From: Obelidium mucronatum
Taxonomy: Eukaryota > Chytridiomycota > Chytridiomycetes > Chytridiales > Chytriomycetaceae
Assembly (NCBI GenBank): GCA_025765595.1
Contig: JAIVFH010000032.1
Location: 124,001 to 188,000 of the forward strand
DNA: 64,000 nucleotides
Direction: 5' to 3'
Part shown: piece by piece, positions 36,038 to 48,082 of the stretch
Layout of the letters: each line of letters begins with the position of its first letter
Position numbering within the stretch: the first letter of the stretch is position 1
Program-made: the position numbers and the translations under genes
The notes under the pieces: model-generated
What the model was told of the DNA's origin: nothing
Databases searched by the model: none
What the model saw: only the letters and a program-made list of their open reading frames with translations

Positions 36038-39000
36038 ATGATGACGCCCTCGCAGCCGCCGCCGCTCCCGTGGGGGATGCCGCTCGACGTGGCGCAGGTG
36101 ACGTTCGTTGCCGACGACGACGACGACGAAACCGAGCCGCGCGAAGAACAGAGAGAAGAAAGAGAACAATTAGAAGACAAACAGCACGACGACGAAGTAA
36201 CTACGCGCGGGCTGCGCCGCAAGACGATCCGCAGCGTGCGCGAGACGAAGCAGCCGTACAACGAGGCGGGCGAGCGCGTGTACTGCGTGTGTCGGGGCGT
36301 CGACAACGGGCGCTTCATGATCTGCTGCGACGTGTGCAAGGACTGGTGCGTGTTGCGCTGCTTGGCCGAGGCGGGGCTCTAACACTGGCTGGACAGGTAC
36401 CACGGCGCCTGCGTCAACATCACCGAGCGCATGGGCCAGACTATCAAGTTCTACGAGTGTCCATACTGCGTGCAGGCAAAGAACGACGCTGTGGCTAACG
36501 GTGAGTAATCGTCAAACTGTTCATCTTTCTCTTTTTTTGTGCGGTGGGCTGCTGGGGGGTGGGTTTGAAACCGGTTGGGCTTCTCGCCTTTCGTTTCGTC
36601 TGAATTCCCACGTACGCCTTGCGGTCTTTTTGCGAATGTATGATATATGTGCGCTTTTGGGATGTCTGGGAGGACCAGACGCTTGGCGGTTTGGTGAATG
36701 ATCAATACGCCATCCAGCCGGTCTCCTGTTGTTATTCAATAACCATGACATACGGACCACATAATTTCTGTATAAATTGTATTGTTTGATTTGACTCAAT
36801 ATGCTTCGGCGTTTTGGTGGAGGCCTGGAATTCAGTTGTTGACTGAGGATGATTGGATAGTCTATCACACCCAAAACCACATTTTTCGCTGTTTGATATG
36901 TTCTTGGCGCCATTGCCAATAATAATAATCCGTCGTGTGTGGTTAACAGCAGTCGGGCGCATCTGGACTGAGTCATTGGCATCACAGCCAACGTGACATT
37001 GTTTGCCCTCTCTCACCCAACTTCACCCAACCTACCTCCAAAAAACAAAAAAAAACCGTCTTTACTCACTTAATTCCTTTTTTTTTAACTTTGACCAAAT
37101 AGAAACGGGTAGCGCTGACGGGCAAAACGAGGTGAATGGCATAAAAGAGTGTTCAAACAACAAACAAAGCTAACTTGCCACCAAATAAATTAATAGCCCG
37201 CTACTCGCAGCACAAGCTCAACAGCATCCCGTCGCTCATCTGCATCTACAAAGAGACCCAGTTTACCTTTAACCAGTGCGTCAGCAGCTTCCATCCCAAA
37301 ATCAACATCGTCATCAACCAAACTCGAAGAGCCAGATGTCGGGCCCACTAGCATGGCCTGGATTCATGACAAAACACGTAGTCTCGTGCGTAAATCTTTT
37401 GGTGACCTGCTGCGAAATATGCAAGAAGACTTGAAGGCTGAAGGAATCTATGCCCCTGCTGTTGCCGCTGCTGTCGCAGAAGGAAACCAACAGCATCAAG
37501 AGGCTGGCGGAAGCTGGTTGGATATCACAGAACTCGCTGGAAATATGGAAGACGCCTTATTTGACTTTACTGCCGATGGAGAAAAGGGACACAAGCGATA
37601 CTGCGGTGAAAAGGTGATTACACTCTTCTTCTTCTACTTCTACTCGTTTGATTTTGTTATACTCGTTTCAGAACTTAACATTGCTCTTTGTTTTGATTTT
37701 TGTTTATTTTAGTATAAATCGAAATTCCGATCCCTCCAATTCAACCTCAAAGATAAAAAGAACAGCACATTGCGCACCCGCCTTCTCCAAGGCCTGTTAC
37801 CCGCAACAAGCCTCGTCCGACTGGAAGCAAAAGACTTGGCGAACGATGAAATCAAGGCAAAGAGTGAGGAAATCCGGATCTTGAATTTACATAACAGCAT
37901 CAAACCAAAAGAGGTTGTGGATGTGGTTTACAAAAAAACACATAAAGGGGATGAAGAAGTTCGTACAGAGTCTATGGCGGCGGCGATCACTGTTTCTGAT
38001 GCTAGTAATAAAAAGAAGCAGCCAACAACAAAATCGAGAAGGGATGAATACGAAATGGACGAGGATGATGAAGATTACGAGTTCCAACGGGATCGGGCGA
38101 TGCCGTCATTCAGCGGCAGTGGTGCTACAGCAAATTTGCTGCCCAAAGAAATTGCAAGAATCGTTGCCGAAGCCGAAGCGGCTGCGCGTGCTCCCATCAA
38201 GATCACGGCACCAGCAAAGATTGAGTCGTTGGATGATTTACTGGCTAAAATGGATGGTGGTGACAGTCCTTCCTCTTCTTCTGGAGGTGTCAAGCGTCGA
38301 GGATATGATAACGAGGATTTCTATGGAGACTCGAAAAAGGGGCGCGTTGAAGAGGCGGTACCTGCTGTTGCTGCTACAGGGGGCTGGGACAATTTGAAAG
38401 TTGCTGATTCTTGGGGATCTTTTGATGGCGCTGGTATGATGGATGGCGATGACTCTTGGATGCGAGATGATGACTTTACGGTTGGTGGCGAGGAGGCGAA
38501 TGGTGGATTCAGTCCAAAGTCACCAAAAGATTCACCACCTCCAGAAAATACGGATGCTGTGTGGAGTGGAATGATTCGGATGCCTCAAGTAGCCAAATTC
38601 AATGGAACTTGCCGTCAAATCGCAGGTCGTCCTGTAGGTTCGGCGGTGAAGAGCTGGGAAGCGCTTTTACCACCGAGCGTGATGGTGGAAGGAAGAATTG
38701 ATATCCGTGCAGCTGAAAAGTACATTGACCAACAGAAACTATCTTCCTCCAAAGAAGTTATTGCCGTCGAATTTCTTCCAGATGCTGCCACCACCACAAC
38801 CTTGTCACCGTCAAATGGCATCATCACCCCAAACGCGGAAGGAGGATTCCAAGAACTTCTCGACTACTTTTTGGAAAAGGCTCGTTACGCCGTTGTAGGT
38901 GGGAAATACGTGAGTGTTCGGGACATGTATTTGGTTCCTGTGAAAGCAGGGCGTACTGTGCCGCAAACGATAACTGTGTTGTCAAAATTCAATGTTGTTG

Positions 39001-39673
39001 ATAAAACTGACACGAATCGATTGTTTGGCGTCATGGTTTTGGATAAGGCGTTTTTTGCTACTATTTCTACATTGTCTTCTGCTCCTTCAGCTTCCAGTAA
39101 ACCACAACCACGTGCGTCTGCGTCAACGAAAGATTCCACGTATCCCGCAGCCCCAGCACCAGCAGCCTCCTCAGCCACTCAACAAACTCGAAGAGGTAAG
39201 CCTGAAAAAATTTTCCCCAACTTTTCAAATTCAAATAAATCTTGTACTCATCATTCCTTCTCAATACACTAAAAACCTGTTAAGAACCTGCGAGAGACCC
39301 GCGAATCCGTGCGCCGCAACAACTACCAATGCCACCACCGCCACCAGCCCCTGTGATCCCAACCCTGCCTCCCTGGGCCGCCGGCCTCTCAACTTTTGCC
39401 CAAACTCAACAACAACACGCGCCAGCATTACCTTTAGGCGCGGTGCCTCCAGCACCATCTGCAACTGCTCTGGCACTTTTGATGCAACTACAGCGACAGC
39501 AGCAAGCAGCGGCGGCAACAGTGGCTCCACCAGTGCCACAAGGAATCGCTGGTCTCTTGAGTCAAATTCAAGCGGCAAATGCATTACAGCAACAACAGAA
39601 ACAGCAGCAGCAGAGTTATAGCTCAAGTGCTTCGTTGTACGGATATCCGAATGGATCATCAGGAAATCGATAA
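36038..39673 (+). CDS. PHD-TFIIS(M)-SPOC transcription factor (Bye1/PHF3/DIDO-like)
   Basis: Nuclear RNA polymerase II-associated protein. A PHD finger is assembled across intron 36346-36396: VYCVCRGVDNGRFMICCDVC, then DW, then YHGACVNIT and FYECPYC. Later exons encode a TFIIS central domain (TRSLVRKSFGDLLRNM, YKSKFRSLQFNLKDKKN, LVRLEAKDLANDEIKAK) and a SPOC domain (VWSGMIRMPQVAKFNG to VLSKFNVVDKTDTNRLFGV), ending in a Pro/Gln-rich tail. Further introns: 36501-37102 (unusually long), 37132-37196, 37614-37712 and 39197-39284. This order matches yeast Bye1 and animal PHF3/DIDO1, which bind H3K4me3 and Pol II. The 5' exons are GC-rich. No indels. Confidence 0.85.
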
Positions 39674-39879
39674 CTTCTGCCTGTGTTTTTCTTTGATTTT
39701 CTTTCGATTTCCATTTGTAAATACAAAAAAAACCTACTTTCCTGATATTTTTGCCACTCAACTGTCTCTTTTTTTTTTTGCTTTTGGATGAGTTGGGTTT
39801 TTTTTTGACAAGAATAAACATTGAGGGATTGATATTGATTTATTGAACCATTTATAAAAAGAAAAACTGGAAAGTACGC

Positions 39880-42165
39880 TTATTTGTTGAGGAGGTATCC
39901 ATCCACCGATTCGGATGTTTTAATTTCAACTTGTTCCTGTGAGTAAAAGTCCCTTGATTCTTCATCCGCAGCCGCAACTGCCTCATCAATCGTGTAGAAG
40001 AAGTAATTCAAAGCTTTGGAATCCCTTTCATGCTGTGATTCCACATCGCTTTCGCTTTTCTTGAAGTGCTTGGTCAACGCTGCGAGTCCCTTTCCTTCTT
40101 GAGCTGTAGGCGTAACATCAATACTCGCTCCCGTAACAGCCACTCCAGGAACACGCAACACAGTGCTCAAATATCCTCGATGAACATTCACAAAGTAGAA
40201 TTCAACAGGCTTCCCACTAAACCGAACCAAATCATCCTTTGAATCCAATAAGGCTTGGAGCCCAGTATAGTCAACGAAATTCACCGAGCTGAAATCAAGA
40301 ACAACAGCCCTCAATGTAGGGAGAGTCTCCAAACCCAACTTTTCACGCGCAAGCGCGCGTTCTTGGGTATCATCACTCCACATTTTATCAGACGCGGCTT
40401 TCAGGGATCCAGTGTATCGGAACGATTGCAACACGGTCTCTTTGAGGCGGTCAGCAAAGAATCCAGAGTTGGGGTAAGTCAGGGACTCTTCGATTTTGAA
40501 GACGAGGATTCCTTCAGGTGCTTTTGTGACGGATGCGGCGATTTTGGGGCCTTCTACTAGTGGGTCCACCCAGTTTCCGGCGGCAGAGCGATTGAGGACT
40601 TTGATTTGGGGTCTGGCGACGCGGGCAAGGAGAACGAGGACTGACCAGCCAACAGATGCGAAAAGCGCGTTTTCGATGCTGGAGACCAAACAGACGATTA
40701 AGGCAATCATAAATCCGAGACCATCAAGAACTGATGAGAAAAAGAAGAGAAAAACGAGTCAGTAAGGAAGAATCTAAAATAATAAGATGATCAAATAAAA
40801 CTCACTGTTGATATGGAACACGTTCTTGAGAATCTTGAAGTTGACAAAGAGCTCAAAGATTGCAGCAATGACAATCGCCGACAAAACCGCGTTGGGGATG
40901 TAGTACAAGACATCGGTAAGAGTAAAGAGACCAATAATCACGAGAATCCCAGTGTAGAAGGTACCGAATGGAGTTCTGACTCCAGAAGATGACTTGATGG
41001 CCGAACGGGAGAAGGAACCAGTAGATGGAAGTGCCCCAATAAAGGCACCAATCAAGTTTGTCAAACCAAGAGCGATACTTTCTTGATTTGCATTCGTAGT
41101 GTATCCATTCTGACGACCATACATCTTGACAACGGCAATGTGTTCCAACAAGGAGATGATAAAGATGGACGGAACGGCAGGCAAGATTTTGGCGGTAAAC
41201 GATCCAGACAAATCAGGACCACGAACTCCTGAAAGACCCTTTGGAATAGTCTTGACGATCGCGAAGGGCATATCCTTCCTGTCACGATAAGCGTAGGAAA
41301 CTCCGATAAACACAATCAAAACAAAGGCGTTCCGCATGAACCCAATGAACCGAAGAATAGGCCTCTTTTTCGCCAAGTGCTGGAACACATATTTGATGGT
41401 GAAGAGGAAAAAGAGCGCAGTGCATCCAAAAATGGCGTCGTACTTTGAAGTTCCAGTTCCAACCGCTTTCAAAAAGTCAATCAGGATTTGGTATGGTGGG
41501 TTGTCGTTCGTGTTGATTCCCTTCACTCCAAAGAGACCGGGCAGTTGTTGAATCTGGATCTGAATACAAGCTCCAGACGTGAACCCAGCAATGACAGGGA
41601 TGGGGACAAAGTCGACAACGACACCCAAACGGAAAGTACCAATGAAGAGCTGAATAAGGCCAACCCAGAAACTAAGCGTGATTCCGAAGCTGATTCTTTC
41701 ACCAACCGGGGCCTTTGAGCCCAAGTTCGCGTTGATGGATTGACCAACAACAAGAGCCAAAACTGCAGTGAGTCCGATGGTTACGTCTTTGGAAGTTGCA
41801 AACAAGGAGTACAACAAGCAACCGACGAAGCCCGTGTAGAGTCCGTACTCTGCTGGCAAGTTGGCTAACTTGGTAGCATATGAAATCGCCTTTTCGAGAA
41901 AAAAAAAAAACAGAAGGATGGTTAGTAACTAGAGGCTAGACGTTGAACTGACTGCGCTTACCTGGGGAAATAAAATCAAAGCAATTGTGAATCCAGCAAT
42001 GAAGTCTCCAAGGAACCATTGCAAGTTGTATCTTGGCATCCACGTAAGAATTGGGAACAAGGACTTGACATACGCCTTCGAAGACTGAGGCAAATTCTTA
42101 ACAGTTTCTTTGGTAGTCTTCTTGATTCCTTCAAATTGGGATTCTGGGAGCTCTTCGTATGGCAT
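39880..42165 (-). CDS. SulP sulfate permease with STAS domain, copy 1
   Basis: High-affinity sulfate:H+ symporter of the plasma membrane (SUL1/SUL2 family). The SulP signature region is PQAISYATKLANLPAEYGLY, followed by DVTIGLTAVLALVVGQS, FTSGACIQIQIQQLPGLFG and LPSTGSFSRSAIKSSSGVRT. The C-terminal STAS domain has LRAVVLDFSSVNFVDYTGLQAL. Introns 41890-41961 and 40731-40805. Starts MPYEELPESQFE. Tandem with a close paralogue upstream on the same strand; gene structure is identical. Fully open. Confidence 0.95.
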
Positions 42166-42701
42166 TTTCTAAGTTGTGAGGAAATTCTTTCTTGTCGCTG
42201 GATTATTATATAGTTATTCGCTGAACCAGTAAGGAATTGCACGTGTGAATATTGTAGGCGCAATGTGTGCACCGTGCGATGACGACAGCGATAAATTCGG
42301 TGCGGATTTCAACTCTAAAGTTTCATCATTCCAAGCCCAACACTACAATGCACCCAGCGAAAAGATAGACATCGATAATGAGTGCGTTTAAAGTAATTGC
42401 ATTCTGGTGTTTCTTTAAAATCATCTTCTTGTGTCTCAGTGTTGAATCAACCACCAGGATTGGGTACCTTGTGTAACAGAGTTGAACACCTGGTAACGAA
42501 GACAACGAAAATGACGCAATTTGATAACTGAAAGAAATCAGCAACTTTTTATTTAGAAATCTGTGAAACGCTATTTAAATCATTTCCTAAATCGAGTACA
42601 GAAGACGAATCAATATGTATGCACAGGTAAGATTTATTTATCGCCAAATAATGAAGAATACGAATTTAAAACAAATGATTTCAAAAGAAAAAGACATGAC
42701 A
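42166..42701. other. Promoter region of sulfate permease copy 1, with CACGTG site
   Basis: Spacer between the tandem permeases. A CACGTG hexamer lies at 42240-42245, 75 bases before the ATG of copy 1. In yeasts CACGTG is the Cbf1 site that works with Met4 on sulfur genes; whether that applies here is inference. No gene seen. Confidence 0.4.
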
Positions 42702-44963
42702 TTATTCTTTGCTAGTAGCCACAAGGTATCCCGCTGACGTCTCTGCATGGCTATTGATTGTGATTTGTTCAACTTGAGGTTGGGATTCTGCGTCAGCAGC
42801 AGCAACGGCGTCATCGATTGTGTAATGGAAATATTGTAAGTTGTCGGCCAAGCGATCACTTAGTGATTTGACGTCCACGGCTGTGTTCGTTTTAAAATGC
42901 TTCGCCAGGGACGCGAACGCCTTCCCTTGATGAGCTGGAGCTGATGGAGTAGCGTCGATACTCGCTCCTGTAGCAACACCTGGAACTCGCAAAACAGTGC
43001 TCAAATAGCCACGGTGAACATTGACAAAGTGGAACTGCACAGCTTTCCCAGCAAACCGGGCCAAATCATCCTTTGAGTCCAAAAGTGCCTGAAGACCAGT
43101 ATAATCCACGTAGTTCACAGAACTGAAATCCAGTACAACGGCGCGAAGTGGTGGTAGTGTTTCGAGGCCCAACTTCTCACGTGCTAGAGCCCGCTCCTGG
43201 GTGTCATCACTCCACATCTTGTCAGAAGCGGCTTTGTGGGTACCAGTGTACTTAAATTTTGTCAATATAGTTTCTTTGAGTCGTTCAGCAAAGAATCCAG
43301 AGTTTGGGTAGGTAAGTGATTCTTCAATCTTGAACACAAGAATGCCTTCTGGACCTTGGTGGAGGGCCTCAACTGCTTTTGATCTTTCCAACAATGGATC
43401 AACCCAGTGACCAGCTTGGTTACGGTTCAGGACCTTAATTTTAGGTCTGGCAATTCGGGCAAGGAGAACCAGCACGGACCATCCAACCGAGGCGTAGAGA
43501 GAGTTCTCAATAGTGGAGACAAAGCAAACAACCAAGGCGATCATAAAACCAAGACCATCCAAAACTAGGAAAATACAAGCGCCAGTAAATTTTTAGGTGG
43601 TTGGTAAAGGAGCAAACTTACTTTCTACTTCGAAAACGTTCTTCAGGATTTTGAAGTTGACAAACAGTTCAAAGATGGCAGCCATAACGATAGCAGACAA
43701 GACGGCACTTGGAATGTAGTACAAGACATCGGTAATAGTGAACAGGCCAATGATAACGAGAACACCAGTGTAGAAAGTACCGAATGGAGTTCTAACTCCA
43801 GATGAAGATTTAATGGCAGAACGAGAGAAGGAACCAGTGGATGGTAGAGCTCCAATGAACGATCCGATAACGTTGGTCAAACCAAGAGCAATAGTTTCCT
43901 GGTTAGGGTTGACTGTGTATCCGTTTTGACGACCGTACATCTTGACAACAGCTATGTGTTCCAACAAGGAGATGATAAAGATGGAAGGAACGGCCGGCAA
44001 GATCTTGGATGTGAAGGAGCCAGATAAGTCAGGACCACGAATTCCAGAAAGACCCTTTGGAATAGTCTTGACAATGGAGAAAGGCATGTCTTTTCTGTCA
44101 CGGAAAGCATAGGAAACTCCAATGTAGACGATCAGAACGATGGCGTTACGCATGTACCCAACGAATCTGAGAACTGGACGTGTCTTGGCCAAATGCTGGA
44201 ATATGTATTTGATAGAAAACAGGAAGAATAGGGCTGTAACTCCAAAGATAGCGTCATACTTGGAAGCTCCAGTGCCAACAGAGCTCAAGAAGTCGTACAA
44301 GATCTGATATGGGGGGTTTTCGTTGGTGTTGATTCCTTTTACTCCAAAGAGACCAGGCAGTTGTTGGATCTGAATTTGGATACAAGCTCCCGAAGTGAAA
44401 CCGGCGATGACAGGGATAGGGACAAAGTCGACAACGACGCCCAAACGGAATAATCCAATAAATAACTGGATAATTCCGACCCAGAAACTCATTGTGATAC
44501 CGAAAGTGACCTTCTCAGCGGTAGTGGCTTTGGAACCCAAGTTGGAGTTGATGGATTGACCCAACACAAGGGCAAGAACAGCAGTGAGACCGATCGTAAC
44601 ATCCTTGGAAGTGGCGAACACAGAATACAACAAGCAACCAACGAATCCAGTGTAGAGACCATATTCAGCTGGGAGTCCAGCAAGCTTTGTTGCATATGAA
44701 ATAGCCTGAGGAAGTGCTATTATTAGAAAAATTACCAAGTGCACAGATGAGTTGATTACCTGAGGGAACAAAATGAGGGCAATGGTGAATCCAGCAATAA
44801 AGTCTCCAATGAACCATTGCAAGTTGTATCTTGGCATCCAATGGACGATTGGAAACAATGACTTGGCATATCTCACTGATGCTTTTGGCAAGTCCTGGAC
44901 GGCCTCCTTCGCCGACCGCTTGATGGATTCAAATTGGGATTCAGGAACTTCTTCGTAGGGCAT
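42702..44963 (-). CDS. SulP sulfate permease with STAS domain, copy 2
   Basis: Close paralogue of the permease at 39880, with the same two introns: 44706-44759 (54 nt, which happens to be open) and 43565-43621. Same signature blocks: PQAISYATKLAGLPAEYGLY, LPSTGSFSRSAIKSSSGV and the STAS block VVLDFSSVNYVDYTGLQAL. Divergence concentrates at the cytosolic N terminus, the end of the STAS domain and the C-terminal tail (SHAETSAGYLVATSKE). The start at MPYEEVPESQFE is chosen by homology; the frame stays open for 51 further codons upstream. No indels. Confidence 0.95.
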
Positions 44964-45307
44964 TCTCGGTATAGAAATGGATGGCCAGGAGAGTGTGGGA
45001 GAAGGGACAACTCTTATAGATCTTTTAAAGCGTGCGACAAGGGGGAATGGTGCAATCGATTCAATAGAATTTTTCGCCCCCTTTTCGCTGTAGACAAGCC
45101 TATGTCGACATCGCACGGGCTATATTCGCAACCAGGTTTACGTCATTTCGCCATTATTTCGCTATTGATTGCGTTCTTGGCTGGTGGCCCTCATCTATTA
45201 GTGTACTTCAAGTTTATGGATCAACAAATAAACAAGCTTTATTAAAGCATAATTAGAGCTGTAATACATATTATACTCGATGGTTAATGGAGCAGAGTCC
45301 GATCTCA
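44964..45307. other. Promoter region of sulfate permease copy 2, with TTACGTCA site
   Basis: A CRE/ATF-like TTACGTCA occurs at 45138-45145. No CACGTG as in the copy 1 promoter, so the two permeases may be controlled differently. Also holds the 3' end of the EB1 gene. No gene seen. Confidence 0.35.
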
Positions 45308-46221
45308 TCAAAAAGTTTCCTCAGTAGCGGCAGGTGGTTCAAAACCATCCTCCGTCTTGTACATGATATTCTACAAGAAAAGTGGCACACAGTATTAATA
45401 GAAGCGAAGTTATACATAAAACCGAAAAACAAACCTGAATGTAAGTGAGTGACTCCTTGTTGCCAGAACCGCCTTCCTCCAATTGCCCAGATACAAACAT
45501 TTCAATTTCTCTCAGCTTTGCAAAGTAAAAGTCCCGCTCCTTCTCGACCTGCCCAACAGTTTCCTTCAGTTCCTCGGCGTGTTGAGTCACTTCAGCCAAC
45601 TTCTTCTGGTATTCAGCCGCTGGCGCGGCGAGTGGGGCTGATTTTGCCGCTCCAAAAGCAGCAGGCGCAATTGCCGACCGATTTGTGGCCGAAGAAGCTG
45701 CAGCCTTTTTAATTGGAGTTCCTACCGACTTTACCGCACCACCAGCTGCATGTGCCCCGCCACGACGACCGGCAGCGTCATAAGGACCACCAGGAAAGTA
45801 CTGGTCCCAGTATTTTTTCAACCACTGCAAAAACTCGATATTGTCCTGAAATTTGCACTTCATAAGTCTTTCGACGGGAATGGCGTTGTCAATCTTGTGC
45901 TTGTCAAACGCGGCCTGGAGAATCTTAAAGTTTGTCACGTATTCGTATTCCTGTTTGGCATTGAATTTCACTTTGGAGAGGGGCACCTTTGACAATGAAG
46001 AGTGTTAGATTGTCAAAGAGGTGTCAAAAAAGAATACATACGTCTTTGTAGATTGAATCAATAATTGCGCAGTGAACGGCCCCAGTTCCACATTGCTCGA
46101 TTTTGGTGTAGTTTACTTGACAAAGGTCGTTGAGCTGTTGTTGGCTTTAGTGTCCAAGCAGTGGGAATTTGGAATTGCACTGCCGTACCCAAGCAAGGAG
46201 TTCTGTTCTGCTTTCTCCCAT
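45308..46221 (-). CDS. EB1-family microtubule plus-end protein (MAPRE)
   Basis: Tracks growing microtubule ends and recruits partners. A calponin-homology domain is assembled over three exons: MGESRTELLAW, NYTKIEQCGTGAVHCAIIDS, VPLSKVKFNAKQEYEYVTNF and NIEFLQWLKKYWDQYFPGG. Then an Ala-rich linker, the EB1 coiled coil and four-helix part (VEKERDFYFAKLREIEMFV), and a C-terminal acidic tail, NIMYKTEDGFEPP. Introns 46135-46188, 45987-46041 and 45371-45434. All splice in frame; an ATG at 46221 gives the canonical N terminus. The last residue is Phe rather than the EEY-type end of animal EB1. Confidence 0.92.
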
Positions 46222-46376
46222 TTCTAAAAAAAAAGTACGTTTAAGAATGCTTGCAAGTTTGAAGGCTAGTGATGTGTGTGTATTGACGGTGTCAAGGGGT
46301 GGAATTCGAGACCTTGTTTTTCGATGACTTTATTTCAATTTTGATTTCGGGAAAGAGAATAGAAGGAACTAAAAAA

Positions 46377-47118
46377 CTAAGGTGAAGGGATATGAGGCTT
46401 TAAAAGCAAAAGGAGCGTGATTCCGAGCAGAAACGCAATGACCAGGTAGATACACCAGCGGTTAGACTGCCAATGGTTTTTGACCATCGCTATCATTGGA
46501 CTAATCGGGCTTCTCGCTTCAGGTGATTCTGCACGACTTTGAGCACATGGAGGGCACTCCATCGGAATAGCTGTTGACTCAGAAAAGGTAACTCGTCTTT
46601 TTCGCCCGTCGACTTCCGAAGGATCTGATTCTTTAAGCTGCATGCAGGACGCGCAAATATGTTTTCCGCATGTAACGCAAGTTCTGGTTGTGGGTTTAAA
46701 GCACCTATGGCAACTTAGATTCGTGTTTCCATCGCGGGCTTTTCGAACAACAACAATCGGTCTTAAGTATAAGAATAGCGGCGAGATTAATAGATTATAC
46801 CCCAATGACTCAATTTTCCTAGAAAAGAGATACTTGCTTCTTCGCTGTGTTGACTGAAATCAATGCAAGAGAAACTTTGAGGACACCCTTGTCGGCTCCA
46901 TCAAGTTCTCTCAAGACAGAGCCGTCTGACCACTTTCTACCACCACTCATAATAATGCCTTTCTCGACTGAACCTGCTTCTTCACCCTTCATTTCTTGCT
47001 CGACGGCTTTCTTGAGATCAGCAATTGTTGCTTGTTTTGCAATGGTAACAATAACAGTCTGACCATCAGATATAGTGACAAAGACGGTGACCGGTTTCGA
47101 ATCGTTTGTCGTTTGCAT
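46377..47118 (-). CDS. Ubiquitin-like/zinc-binding/tail-anchored protein (unknown)
   Basis: N-terminal ubiquitin-like fold (VTVFVTISDGQTVIVTI, ATIADLKKAVEQEMKG), a probable intron 46762-46833, then a Cys-rich part CHRCFKPTTRTCVTCGKHIC and a CPPC pair. It ends with one hydrophobic helix WCIYLVIAFLLGITLLLLL next to the C terminus. This predicts a tail-anchored membrane protein facing the cytosol with a Ubl and zinc finger. I know no named family with this order. The proposed intron leaves the phase off by one, so a one-base error or another junction is likely. The frame is open to 47199 upstream, but 47118 is chosen because the divergent gene begins at 47217. Confidence 0.5.
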
Positions 47119-47216
47119 TCTCTGCTTTTGGCTGATTTCTAAATTAAGAGCACCCGCTTTGTTTGTTCTAGAAAGTAAAGAATTGTCAAAGGAAATCAAT
47201 TTGAGATTTAATCAAC

Positions 47217-47965
47217 ATGAGTGAAGTCGATATGGGCCGCCTGCGGGCACTGCAGTCACAGCTGTCGTTACATCGAGTACAATGTATCGACTTGGAGGGT
47301 TTGATCAACGAAGAGGTCGACTTGGATCGTATCATCAGTCTCAACAACAAGGTGGGTCTTCAATCCAATCGCCCAATTTAATAAATAACCCATACTTTGA
47401 TCTGCACAAGCTTGCAGCCGCCGAAGCCAAATTCAACGATACTCTCCGGGAAATGAGCCTTCTGGAGGCAGTCATCAAGCGGTACAATGCATCCAACCCC
47501 GTTCCCTATGCCGCTCTGTCGCAGCCAACACATCCAGGGTCGGAAAGGATCTCTATCGCAAGTGGTCCATCACCGAGTCCGGTTTCTGCTGCGAGAGACG
47601 AAATCCCGGCCTTTCATTCGAATCCGTCACTGTCGTCCGATGAAATTTATGCTCCAGTGGCGCCACGCCTCCCCGCTTCAACGGCTGATGACGATGCTTA
47701 TGCTCCTGTGTATGCTCCAGCTGCACGAGCTCCGACGAACGGCGTCTATGCGCCTGTGGGCTCACTGCCTGACACATCTGCCCATGCCACACCGTACAAT
47801 CCAGCGCTTCCAACAGAACCAGTCAGTGCACCCGTTGTTCAATCAGAGGCTGTAAGCACTAGACCTGCTGGATGGGAGGGCGCGTGGCCGTTGATCACAA
47901 CAAGACAGATGCAAGAGTTCGCAAAGTGGAATTCGAAGCGAGGGAGCTCAGCAGTCGGAGCATAA
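47217..47965 (+). CDS. Small coiled-coil protein (unknown)
   Basis: Two exons (intron 47352-47410). The N terminus is helical, MGRLRALQSQLSLHRVQ, and LAAAEAKFNDTLREMSLLE continues after the junction, giving a coiled coil of about 70 residues. The rest is a disordered Ser/Pro/Ala region with repeated YAPV motifs (about five), and a short terminal helix TTRQMQEFAKWNSKR. The YAPV repeats could be docking motifs. No recognised domain. Divergent from the Ubl protein with under 100 bp between starts. Confidence 0.6.
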
Positions 47966-48082
47966 CAGGCGAACAGGCCAGCAGCGCTTAGTAATTATAT
48001 AAACCGATTTCAATCTATTTCAAATGACATTTGATTTTCACTTTTGCTGGAAGTTGGGCGGGACTTCAAATTTCCTTGTCAA

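Noticed and set aside
36521..36991. Antisense gene nested in the long intron of the PHD-TFIIS-SPOC gene
   Set aside because: Arg/Pro-rich translation without a domain; not enough to call a gene, so it is listed only as a finding to test.
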